From Strigamia acuminata (taxonomy: Eukaryota > Arthropoda > Chilopoda > Geophilomorpha > Linotaeniidae): DNA of 64,000 bases. Location of the stretch: assembly GCA_949358305.1 (NCBI GenBank), contig OX442315.1, positions 26,810,427-26,874,426 on the forward strand, given 5' to 3'. The number at the start of each line of letters is the position of its first letter. Position 1 is the stretch's first letter. The notes beneath the pieces were generated by a model. The model saw only the letters and a program-made list of their open reading frames with translations. It was not told the DNA's origin and searched no databases. The translations under genes and the position numbers were made by a program. Shown one piece after another: positions 1-9,940 of this stretch.

Positions 1-560
1 TCAAGAATAAGATGCGATAAGCGTTAACAAAAACCACGTACCACAATCTAAACACATCAAAAGCACTAAACAAAACTCAATCTAACTAAAGTCCAAACGG
101 GAGGACGGCTGGACCAAGCGTTCATGCCGCGAAACGCGCTCAAAAAGACAAATAATGAGACTGTAGCTAATTAATCAAATCTGACTCAAAGTGGCTTCTC
201 AACAACATGATAAAACATTAGGAAAGAGAGTAAACAGAGAGAATCCAGATGGATAAAAGAATGTGTGATGATGAAAACTCAGAGGTCTGCAAACGGGTCC
301 ACACTGACAAGCGAGTGGTTACAATAAATCAAGAGTTATTGTTAAGGGAAGAAATCACAGGCTTGTGAGAACTTTGGCTCCACAAGGAAGCTCTTATCAG
401 TTCAAAGCACAAGGTTACTCTGCCCTTAACAAAGGTGTGTAGGAAAAAGGTAAACTTGATCAAAGATGGACTAGGCCAAGTTTAACCAATCATAGAAAGG
501 CAGAGATAATCAAACGCGTTGGTGGATACTAATGAGTATAATTCTTTAACGCATCATTAC
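1..560 (-). repeat. 5' non-coding part of a decayed minus-strand retroelement
   Basis: This block matches 11942-12870 nearly base for base, except that 12107-12443 is a later insertion in that second copy. In the second copy the block lies directly 5' (in minus-strand sense) of the gag-like ORFs that start near 11870, so I read it as LTR/untranslated sequence. It has no ORF of its own. Because the window opens inside the repeat unit that otherwise follows a TEP gene, another TEP copy may lie to the left; that is inference. Confidence 0.6.
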
Positions 561-693
561 TGACAAAAAACTCAACAAAAAACAACACAAATAAAAATGA
601 GGTAGGAATTAGGGTTAGGATTTATATCTAAGGGGTGTATTTGAGCAACAAAACAAAAACACAATGAGGAATTTAAACAATACAAAGAAGTAG

Positions 694-710
694 CGCGTTA
701 ATTTAACGCG
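694..710. promoter_or_regulatory. conserved 17-bp palindrome upstream of TEP copy 1
   Basis: CGCGTTAA T TTAACGCG is a perfect 8-bp-arm palindrome about 55 nt before the first recognisable TEP exon. It is kept unchanged at the same place in copy 2 (13050-13066) and copy 3 (31204-31220). The surrounding ~180 bp is also shared, so conservation may only reflect recent duplication. A regulatory role is a guess. Confidence 0.25.
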
Positions 711-763
711 TGAAAACCAGGACTGTGACAATGTTTTAAACTAATTTTTCTGTTTATTTGTAG

Positions 764-3700
764 TTTGTACACAATATCGGCCCCTAATACGTTTAGACCT
801 AATAGCCCTTACCAACTCATCGTTACAAATCACCAAGCTCCTGGTCCTATTGATGTAATAGTGAAATTAAAAGCCGTTGACAACAATAAATCAACACCTC
901 TAGTGGCTAAAGCGAAGGTTGCAGTTGGAAAAACGAAACGAATTGATCTCCTTGTAAGTAATATTTATTTTAGTATTTTAGCGGTTGTTGGTATTGCGAA
1001 ATGTTTTAATCCGGAAATAAAACGCACTAAAAATTTAATGTATAAAATCGGCCCACGGTGTGAAATGTTCCAAACAAGCTTTTAGTCTGAGAAAAACTTT
1101 GAAAATGTGGCTGAAGTACACTTTACGGGCGACTCGAATTCTCATTATTGGGAGCGCTGGCAGTACACTTTACGGGCGACTCAACCCGACCCACATTATC
1201 TGGAATTTCTTTCCGGTTAGGTTAGGTTAGGTTAGGTTAGGTTATGTTAGGTCAGGTTAGGTCAGCTTAGGTTAGGTTAGGTTAGGTTAGATTAAGTTAG
1301 AGCAACCCAACCCAAAAAAAAAACAATTTTCTAAATGGTCTACCTTCACTCATCGTGACCCCGTGTTGAAGACCATGTTATGTTTTCCATCCTTCTTATT
1401 TCGATTTTAGGTGCGGAGCGCTGGCGAAATACCCATCATTAAGTCAGCAACAACAACAACAACAATGAAAATTCGAGTCGCCCGTAAAGTGTACTTCTAC
1501 CGAAAAGGTCGTCTTTGGATAAACACCGACTAAAATTTTATAGATAAAATTATTTTCTCTCTATAATCAAGTGGTAGCTATCTTGAAAAACAACATGGCA
1601 ATACTTCCCTCAGATTAACTCCTGCACATTAAACATGAGAATTAAAGAGTATCTCTAAAAATACTAGAAGTATTAGTTACATCTCACTTTATTTTTGAAA
1701 ATATATCAGGAGTAATTATATAAACATACATAAAATGTCTTTCAAAATTAATTTTCGAAAATTTCTTCCTGATTAATCTAATTATTTTTCCATTATCAAT
1801 TTTTTTTTAAAATGATAAATTGTTCTCAATAGGTGGGATCATGGAGTTCCGGACTGTATTCTTTGACTGTCAACGGCAGCGGTGGCATTAAATTTTCGAA
1901 AACAACAACACTCAGTTATAATGCCAAAACATTTTCAGCTTTTATCCAAACTGACAAAGCGGTTTACAAACCTGGTCAATTGGGTATGTCTTACTAAAAA
2001 AAATTATTGTAAAATGACTATGATCTAATTTATAACTTGTTTTATTTTAGTTCACTTTCGTATTATTACAACTGATGTCGTACTAAAGCCTGTTGACCTC
2101 AAGCAATCAAGCATTTACATTGTTGTAAGTTCTGAACCGCAAGACACACAGTACAATCTATAATTAAAATGTTGTTACATCTAAAATTTGTATTTTATCC
2201 AGGATTCGCAAGGAAACCGTGTAAAGCAATGGTCAAACGTGACATTCGAGAAGGGAGTTTTTGAAGAGAGCTTGCAATTGTCAAATCAAGTAATTCTGGG
2301 AGATTGGCACATTAGAGCCAACATAAAGGACAACCAATATGATAAATATTTCACGGTTGATGAATACGGTGAGAGAAAATACTCTAATTATGAAAAATTA
2401 CAAAAACAAAATTCTAAAAAATTTTACCCACATCCAGTTTTGCCAAGTTTTGAGGTTATAGTGCGACCACCACCATATGCTATTTACAACGAATCCACTA
2501 TTTCAATCACCGTTGAAGCGAAGTAAATTTTATTAAATTAAATTTAAAAAAAAAAAAACAGGTTAAAGCTCATTATTCATTACAATGAAACTTTAGATAC
2601 ACCTATGGAAAACCTGTCAAAGGAAAAGTTCTTGTAAACGTCACCGATTTCTACGACAATTGGCCATGCTCTCCGTACAACATGAAACCATTCACAACAA
2701 CAACATCGATCGACGGCACAGCCGAAATTCAAGTCAATTTGGCTCGAGATCTCGCCCTTCCCGATTGGATGCGACACGACAGACGTTTCGAGATATTCGC
2801 GGAAGTAACTGAAGAATTGACCGGTCGCAAACAGAACAGCAGCGGAGACATCACGATGTACGACTCCAAATACAAATTAGCCTTCTCCGAAAGCGGCAAT
2901 TTCAAACCCGGTCTTAAATACACGATTACAGTAAGCAGCAAACAAAACCAAAAATGCACTCTTTTGCAAGTAATCCGTTACTTTAATAGCTTCAAGTATC
3001 GCTGCAAGATGGAAGTCCGATTCTAGAAGATGGGGAAATCAGCGTAAATTATTTCAGCAGTAGGAATTCTCCAGCCAAGACATTGAACTACACCATTCCT
3101 AAAAACGGTGAAATCGATGTCGAAATAATCCCGCCCGAATTTACCAACAACCTGATATTTGAAGTATGATTAGAAAATAATCGCATTCATAAATGTTACC
3201 ACTTAAAAAACAAAAAAATCTCTACAATTGCAGACCAGTTACAAAGGCGCACACACCAAGTCGTACGTGAGCAAAGCGCAATCACTCAACGAAATATATC
3301 TGCAAATCACATTACTCTCGCAGAAACCCAAAGTAAATCGTTGCATTCCATTCAAGCTTATGGGAATTTAAATTCGAAATTATACAATTTCCAAAAGATT
3401 GGCGACGAAGTGGAAGTGCTCGTGGACTCCACCAAAGAAATCAACGACAATCTGATCGTGCAAGTAATTGGTCGTGGGAAAATCCTACACTACGAATCGG
3501 TGGGGCCGAGCAACAGCAAGAGTCAACGATTGAAAATTAAAATCACTCCTGAAATGGCGCCCAAAATTCGCGTTATTGTTTACTTCGCAACGTCTTGCGG
3601 CGAAGTCGTTGCCGATGCACTCGACTTCTCAGTCGAAGGAATCTTCAAAACCAAAGTATAAACGGTGTTCCGCAGCCTTTTGACCATTTTTATTAATAAA

Positions 3701-6700
3701 ATTCTTCATTTCAGGTCGAAATTCACGCAAATCCCAACTCGACGAAGCCGGGTTCTCCCGTCGACATCAACATCCAAACCGAAGCTCAATCCTACGTGGG
3801 TTTGTTGGCCGTCGATCAAAGCGTGTTGCTGTTCAAATCTGGAAACGACATCACAACGAGAGAGGTTTTAGACGACCTTCAATCGTACGAAATCGGACGT
3901 CAATCCTATTACTCGTACGGAGGCGGCGGCTATATGATCCGTCCATGGAGACCACCATCCCCATCAACAATGCAGTTGTTCTCAGTACATTTTAGCATTT
4001 AGCATTTCTATGTTACCACTTATAATATTTATATTTATCTGTTTCTTCCAATTAGAATGTCGGACTTGTGTTTTTCACCAATGGACCGTTTTGTGACATC
4101 TTAGACGAAGATGAACGGATGTGTATTGATTGGGACTTATATGAAATGGGTGGTATGTGGTGTTGGAGGGTGCTAGGGAACTATGTGGCTTCACTCTCTG
4201 TGTTTGTGTCGTGAACAACTTTCGAGATAATACCAACAAATTAATTTCATCGACTAAAAAATTGTATAGAAGCTGCGCCCTCTAATTTGAGGTAACTTAA
4301 CAACAAACCTTTGCTACACAACTGTGCTGAAATGCCACGAAATGCCCAACTCAGTTCCCACAATACTTTTTTCCAGATCTAGAGTCATCCCACAGACTTT
4401 CACTAGTAAATAACTCCAAGGAGCATTGGAGGATGTTAAACAAGTGCGATCCCCTGTAAATCACCCGTCCAAGTAACTGACCAGGCCCAATGCTGCTTGA
4501 TTTCTGCGTTCAGCATGGCGAGCCGTTCCCATCCATTTCACAAAGCGCATGTTTGATGCCGTTTATATTAAAGGGAGGGCTCTAATCACTAAATAATCAC
4601 TAATATTGTGTATTAGTCACACGTAAAAGCAAGTCTGACTCTTAAGCAGGCATACTTTGATCCATTAAATGAAATGTTTAAGAGGTATACTACTTTAAAA
4701 TACGTTTTTTAATATCTGATTATAATTTTTCATGTGTGGAATGCAGTTTCTACGCGTCTGTACAAGAATAGAATTGGTAAATAGATTTTTTTAATGTATA
4801 AAATAGTACTTTCTCGAAAATTGCGCACGAAATTTCTTCTCATTTCATTTTCGTCTTTTCATTCCAGCAGAAACAAATGTATAATTATTATAACAATTGA
4901 TTTACAGCTCTGCGGCTGCGGTGTAGTAGCAGTTCTATGAAATGTCGGATGATTGCTCGTAGGGATAGGGCATCTGCATCATTTGCCCCTGCTCCTCGAC
5001 CACCGCTTGCTCGACAACCTTCACAAGACTCATTAATGAAGCCACCAAAAGTCCGACGCCATTTTCCAGAAACATTTTTATGGACGAATGCAACGGCTGG
5101 GTAAATTGTCAATTAATAAACAAACAACTGGAAGAGAAATTTAACACGATAAACGTTTTCAGTGAGGATGGAAAGGTTTCGATCACTGCGAATGCTCCGG
5201 ACACCATCACTTCATTTTTCATCACTGCTTTTGCGATGAATGAAAACACCGGGTTGGGTTTGAGCCAAACACCAGAAAAGGTTTTTTTTTTGCAAATTAT
5301 TTCATATATCAGTAACTGTTTTAATTTTAATTTTTGTAGTTGCAAATCTTTCGCCCATTCTTCGTTGCTCTCAATTTGCCATATTCAATTGTACGTGGTG
5401 AAGCTGTGGCTTTACAAGCAATAGTTTTTAACTACCTGAAAGAGGATGTGGATGTACGATTCAATAATTCAATGTTCCATTTAGCTTAGTATTAATTATA
5501 TTATTTTTAAAATTTCAGGCTGAAATCACGTTAGAAAACGAACAAAATGCTCTGGAGTTTGTCGAGTTGGAGAACACAGTTGACGAAGAAAACACATCGC
5601 AAAAGAAATTGACAAACACAATTCGAGTGAGATTGTTACCTATAAAAAAATACCACTAAGAAATTAAACAAATGATAATTTTTTCAGGCTAAGGCTGGAG
5701 AAGGAACTTTGGTTTCATTTGTGGTGTCGGCTAAAAAACTAGAATACATCGACATTAAAGTTGTAGCGAGATCGAAAGTTGCCGCCGACGCAATCTTGAG
5801 AAAACTGCTGGTTAAAGCTGAAGGCAAAAAAATGTATTCGAACAAGGCATTCTTGATCGATTTGAGAAATCAATCAAAATTTGAAGAAAAAATATCGATT
5901 GAAATCCCAGAAGGTGCGGTCAGCGAATCGGAAAAACTCGAAGTGTCCGCCAGTAGCGACGTAATGGGATCGACGATCAAAAACATCGATAAACTATTGC
6001 GAATGCCGTACGGCTGTGGCGAACAAAACATGCTCAACTTCGTCCCCAACATCGTCATCACCGAATACCTTACGAAAACGAAGCAATTGAACGACGAGAT
6101 CAAAAGCAAAGCTCTCAAATTCATGGAGTCCGGATACCAACGAGAATTAACGTACAAACGAAGCGACAATTCATTCAGTGCTTTCGGCAACAGCGACAAA
6201 AACGGCAGCATTTGGTTGACGGCATTTGTAGTCAAATCGTTCGTGCAAGCTAAACACTACATCACAATTGACGACGCGGTCGTGAGCAGTTCTTTGACCT
6301 GGTTGGCCCAAAACCAAGCAAAGAATGGATCCTTCTATGAGGTCGGAGAAGTTTTCCATAAAGCGATGCAAGGTGGATCAGGAAAAGGCTTATCGCTTAC
6401 CGCTTATGTTTTATCCGCCTTTTTGGAAAGCAAGGTACGAATTTAGCGACGAAAAATAAAAAAAAAATCACTTACCTTATTTTTATTCTTAAGGGAATCG
6501 ATCTCATTCCCGGAACTAGTTCCGTGGAAGATGTCGTCAAGTCGTCTTTGGAGTATTTGGAAAAGGAACTGCCCAACTTGAAGTCCGATTACGATCTCGT
6601 CATTACCACTTATGTTCTGCATTTGGCTGGTAGCAAGAAAAAGGACGAAGCTTTTGAAAAGATGAACAAACGGGCGAAGACCGAAAGAGGTGTTAAGTTC

Positions 6701-9191
6701 TGGTCAGTACCACTTCCGGTTGTTAACAGTAGGGTATCCTATTACGATCGACCGGCATCGGTTGACGTTGAAATGACATCATACGCCATGCTGACTTACG
6801 TCCAGCGTGGTCTAATTCCGGAAGCCATTCCCATCATGCGTTGGTTGATCTCTAAAAGAAATTCAAATGGAGGCTTCGAATCAACTCAAGTACGTTGAAA
6901 TAAAATATTTACATTTTTCTATATATATTTACCCTAATTTGTTTTTTTTTCATTTTTTTTCCAGGACACTGTAATGGGAATTCAAGCGTTAGCCAAATTC
7001 GCGGCAGCTTTGACGCCACCTGCTGGCTCGAAATTGGACATTACAGTTTCGTACGGCTCGAACCAAGGAGGTGAGAAGGAGATGTAACTCAATAACCACT
7101 TCCGCCACAATGCTCACCTTCTGTGAGATGACGTCACTAAATCTCAAGTCGCCATTTTGCATACAACCTAGTAAACACTACTGTTACGGTGATAACAATT
7201 TTTATTGGTTATGTCGAATTTTATCGGTTTTATGTCGATTTTTCTTAGTTTTATGTCGATTGTTATTGGTTTTGTATCGATTTTTATTGGTTTTACCGAT
7301 TTTTATTGGTTTTACCGATTTTTATTGGTGTTCTCAATTTTTATTGTTTTTTTTTTGTCGATTTTTATTTCTTTTAGTTGCTTTCAGTTGATTTTTTCTT
7401 GATTTTAGTTGATTACTTATCGATTTTATTGATTTTTAGTTGATTACTAATCGATTTTATTGATTTTTAGTTGATTTTTTATCAATTTTATTGATTTTTG
7501 ATTGAATTTTTCTTGATTTTAATGATTTTAGTAATTAGATAATCAAGTAGAAATCAATAAAATCAATAGATAATCAAGTAGAAATCAATAAAATCGATAA
7601 GTAATCAACTAAAATCAATAAACAATCGACTCAACGCAACTAAAAGAAATAAAAATCAACAAAAAAAACAATATAAATTGATAAAACCCATAAAAATCGA
7701 TACGAAAACCAATAAAAAGTGACATTAAACTTATAAATATCGATAAAATCAATAAGCAATCGACTCAACGCAACTAAAAGAAATAAAAATCAACAAAAAA
7801 AAACTATGAATTGATAAAACCCATAAAAATCGATACAAAACCAATAAAAAGCAGGGCTGGACTGGGAACAAATTTATTGCCGGGAAATCTGGGTGTCCGG
7901 GCCACAATTAATGAAGTCGGAACAGGTCACAGCAGGCTGCGACAGACCACAGCGGCCACGGGCCACCGGGAAACTCCCGGTAGCCCGCCGGGCCAGTCCA
8001 GCACTGATAAAAAGTGACATTAAACTAATAAAAATCGATAAAATCAATAAACAATCGACTCAACGCAACTAAAAGAAATAAAAATCAACAAAAAAAAAAC
8101 AATATAAATTGATAAAACCCATAAAAATCGATACAAAACCAATAAAAAGTGACATTAAACTAATAAAAATCGATACAAAACCAATAAAAAGTGACATTAA
8201 ACTAATAAAAATCGATAAAACCAATAAAAATTGATCCAAAACCAATAAAAATCGACTTAAAATCAATGAAAATCAGTTATTTAGTTACTAGGTTGTGTGC
8301 AAAATGGCAGTCAAGTATCCCATCATGCAATGCACTCGTTGCGCATGCGCATACCAACTAGTCTGCGCATGGAACCCGAGTTTTGTGTGGAGTTACATCT
8401 CCTTCTCACCTCCTTGCTCGAACCAAACGAATTTTGCAATAACGAAAGAAACTGCGCTTATTCTTCACCGAGAACAGGTGATTAGATACTTTTTACGTTA
8501 TTAATTGTTATGACTAACAACTTCGTATTTAGCTGCCTAGTACTACACGAAATTTGACAATTAGTGCAACCGGAAATGGAGTCGGAGTTGTTCAGGTTTC
8601 TTGGTCATACAATGTCCTATCAACTGAAGAACGTCCCGCATTCGCAGTCCATGTAAACGCGACTGAAGAAAAGGGAGACTTGATCGTTAAATCATGCGCA
8701 AAGTTAGTTCCCGATAAAATCAAACCCGTGTATTTAAACTAATTTCTAATTAATCCATCAGATATACCTACGAAGTTAATGGAACAAGCGGCATGGCAGT
8801 TATGGAAATCGAATTCCCGTCCGGTTATGTGGCGGATTTAGAAAATCTCCCATCAATAAATACCCAGAAGAAAATCAAGCGAGTAGATACTAAAAATGGC
8901 GACACCACTATCGTCGTGTACTTCGACAAGATTGGAAAAGAAGTGTGCACAACAGCGAGAGCTCACCGCGCATTCAAAGTGGCTAAAATGAAGCCAGCAT
9001 TAGTCCAAGTCTACGACTACTACGACCCAAGTAATAAAAAAAATAATCAATAAGTTTTAAATAAAATTCAATTATTTATGTTTATTTTAGTTAAACGTGG
9101 AGAACAATTTTACAGCGCACCGGAAACTTCAGTATGTGAAATTTGTGAAACGGAAGAATGTAAAAAGAAAGAATGTGTTAAAAAAGAATAA
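764..9191 (+). CDS. thioester-containing protein (TEP), tandem copy 1, one exon interrupted by a transposon
   Basis: Secreted-type complement-like TEP that would bind targets covalently through an internal thioester. Coding exons: 764-953, 1833-1983, 2051-2124, 2203-2368, 2438-2522, 2597-2930, 2990-3163, 3234-3332, 3398-3655, 3715-3984, 4056-4152, 4908-5100, 5163-5280, 5340-5453, 5519-5626, 5688-6434, 6494-6889, 6965-7064 plus 8425-8477 (split), 8533-8702, 8762-9030, 9091-9191. All junctions are GT-AG and phases agree. MG domains come first; the thioester GCGEQN is at 6012-6029 and the catalytic-type His in VFHKAMQGG at 6357-6359; CUB and MG8 follow. The exon at 4908-5100 is the longest variable segment of the three copies. 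The C-terminus reads past the stop used by copies 2 and 3 and ends in a Cys/Lys-rich tail, with no membrane or GPI segment. No signal-peptide exon was found; its intron phase matches the signal/MG1 intron of the gene at 61016. About 1,421 aa without the insert. The gene is a pseudogene unless the insert is spliced out. AATAAA lies at 9256-9261. Confidence 0.82.
1109..1501. mobile_element. 393-bp TIR element (MITE) carrying a TTAGG-type array
   Basis: The ends are inverted repeats: GAAGTACACTTTACGGGCGA on the left matches the reverse complement of the right end for about 30 bp. Flanks GAAAATGT (1101-1108) and GAAAAGGT (1502-1509) form an 8-bp target-site duplication with one mismatch. Copies 2 and 3 keep an uninterrupted GAAAATGT at the homologous intron site, which shows the empty site. 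An 8-bp duplication fits the hAT/P superfamilies. There is no ORF. It sits in the first intron of TEP copy 1. Confidence 0.8.
1215..1300 (+). repeat. degenerate (TTAGG)n telomere-type array
   Basis: About 17 TTAGG-like units with scattered changes (TTATG, TCAGG, TTAGA). The array is wholly internal to the TIR element 1109-1501 and is therefore not a chromosome end. Confidence 0.85.
4446..4522 (-). repeat. 5S rRNA-derived fragment (SINE3-like) in a TEP intron
   Basis: Read on the minus strand, the stretch contains AAGCAGCATTGGGCCTGGTC followed by AGTTACTTGGACGGGTGA. This closely follows the animal 5S rRNA segment that holds the internal Pol III promoter (AAGCAGxxTCGGGCCxGGTTAGTACTTGGATGGGTGA). 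CATGCTGAACGC just before it resembles the 5S 5' part, with about 20 nt missing between. It is therefore a 5S pseudogene or a 5S-headed SINE rather than a functional 5S gene. Homologues lie in copy 2 (twice) and copy 3. Confidence 0.65.
7065..8415. mobile_element. 1.35-kb foldback/TIR element inserted in a TEP exon (Mutator-like signature)
   Basis: The termini AAGGAGGTGAGAAGGAGATG... are perfect inverted repeats of about 26 bp, with a second subterminal match (GCCATTTTGCA.ACAACCTAG). The insert is flanked by the 9-bp duplication GCTCGAACC (7056-7064, 8416-8424). Copies 2 and 3 show a continuous exon at this place. The interior is a large inverted arrangement of short ATCGATTTTTATTGG-type repeats with no transposase. 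A 9-bp duplication is typical of Mutator-like elements; the duplication could also be read as 10-11 bp. Confidence 0.85.
7852..8006. mobile_element. 155-bp hAT-type MITE nested in the exon-inserted element
   Basis: The ends CAGGGCTGGACTGG and CCAGTCCAGCACTG are inverted repeats beginning CAG, and the exact 8-bp duplication ATAAAAAG (7844-7851, 8007-8014) flanks them. Both traits are standard for hAT elements. GC-rich interior, no ORF. Confidence 0.8.
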
Positions 9192-9381
9192 GTGCGAGTT
9201 TTAAACTTAAAAAAATCATTAATCATCGTTTGCACTTTTTAATATCAGCATATAAAATAAAATGTTTTTCACAACTATGTAAACAATGTTACGAATAAAA
9301 AAAAACCAAGAAAACAAAAAAAATTTGCCAATTTACTTTAACGTTTTATTTGAACTGAACCACCTTACAGTGAAACTAATT

Positions 9382-9552
9382 TTACCTAGTCAATGGATGA
9401 TGGTTTGTCTTTGAGAATGTGGATAAAAATTTCCCAAAATCATCATCACGAGGTATCTGGACCGCCTCTTCGTCCTTATAAACGGATGGCAGAGGACCAG
9501 ACGCTTTCATCGTAACATGATTAGCATTAGCGTTAATTCTCGCCTTACGCAT
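9382..9552 (-). pseudogene. small conserved minus-strand ORF at the 3' end of the decayed retroelement
   Basis: A 56-codon frame from ATG (9552-9550) to TAA (9384-9382). A nearly identical frame exists in the second element copy (about 27690-27865), where only a few residues differ. Its sequence is charged and I do not recognise a domain. It probably belongs to the 3' part of the same retroelement as the gag-like frames at 9941-11870. Confidence 0.35.
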
Positions 9553-9940
9553 CTTAAAATACCTTAGTCTGCCTTAGACACATGGCTCTCCTACTCTGCG
9601 TAACTTTCACGGGATTCTTTTGTGACTTTTTATGCTGCTTCAGATACCATTCGTCCACTGTTGAGATTCCGGTTTCCTACACGCCATTACCACTTTAACT
9701 ATATTAGGGAAGTCGTTATGTGGTGGCTCGTATAATTCAACGTCAAATCACGCTAACTCACAGATCGGTGGATTAGCTGCCGTTAGTTCAGCCACGCTAA
9801 CTTGTGTGTTGGGACTGACAACACTCCTGGAGCAACCAAACTTACCCCAGTATCTGGCACCAATGCATAAAGCGGTAGACCAGACACCTTTTCTGGCAAA
9901 TCTGACTTCCGAGTTGTCGTTGTGATTAGGGGAAAAAGTA

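Noticed and set aside
765-765. Translation start at the beginning of the first TEP exon
   Set aside because: The codon is TTG directly after a splice acceptor; the exon begins one base earlier in a split codon.
1215-1300. True telomere or subtelomere
   Set aside because: The TTAGG units are degenerate, short, enclosed by inverted repeats, and have unique gene sequence on both sides.
4446-4522. A functional 5S rRNA gene
   Set aside because: Lacks part of the 5' half, has several changes in conserved positions and no T-run terminator at the proper place.
7205-7402. Hydrophobic repeat protein ([11 protein letters not shown]-type frames; also 8069-8266 on the minus strand)
   Set aside because: They are translations of short AT-rich repeats in the exon-inserted element, with no start context or conservation.
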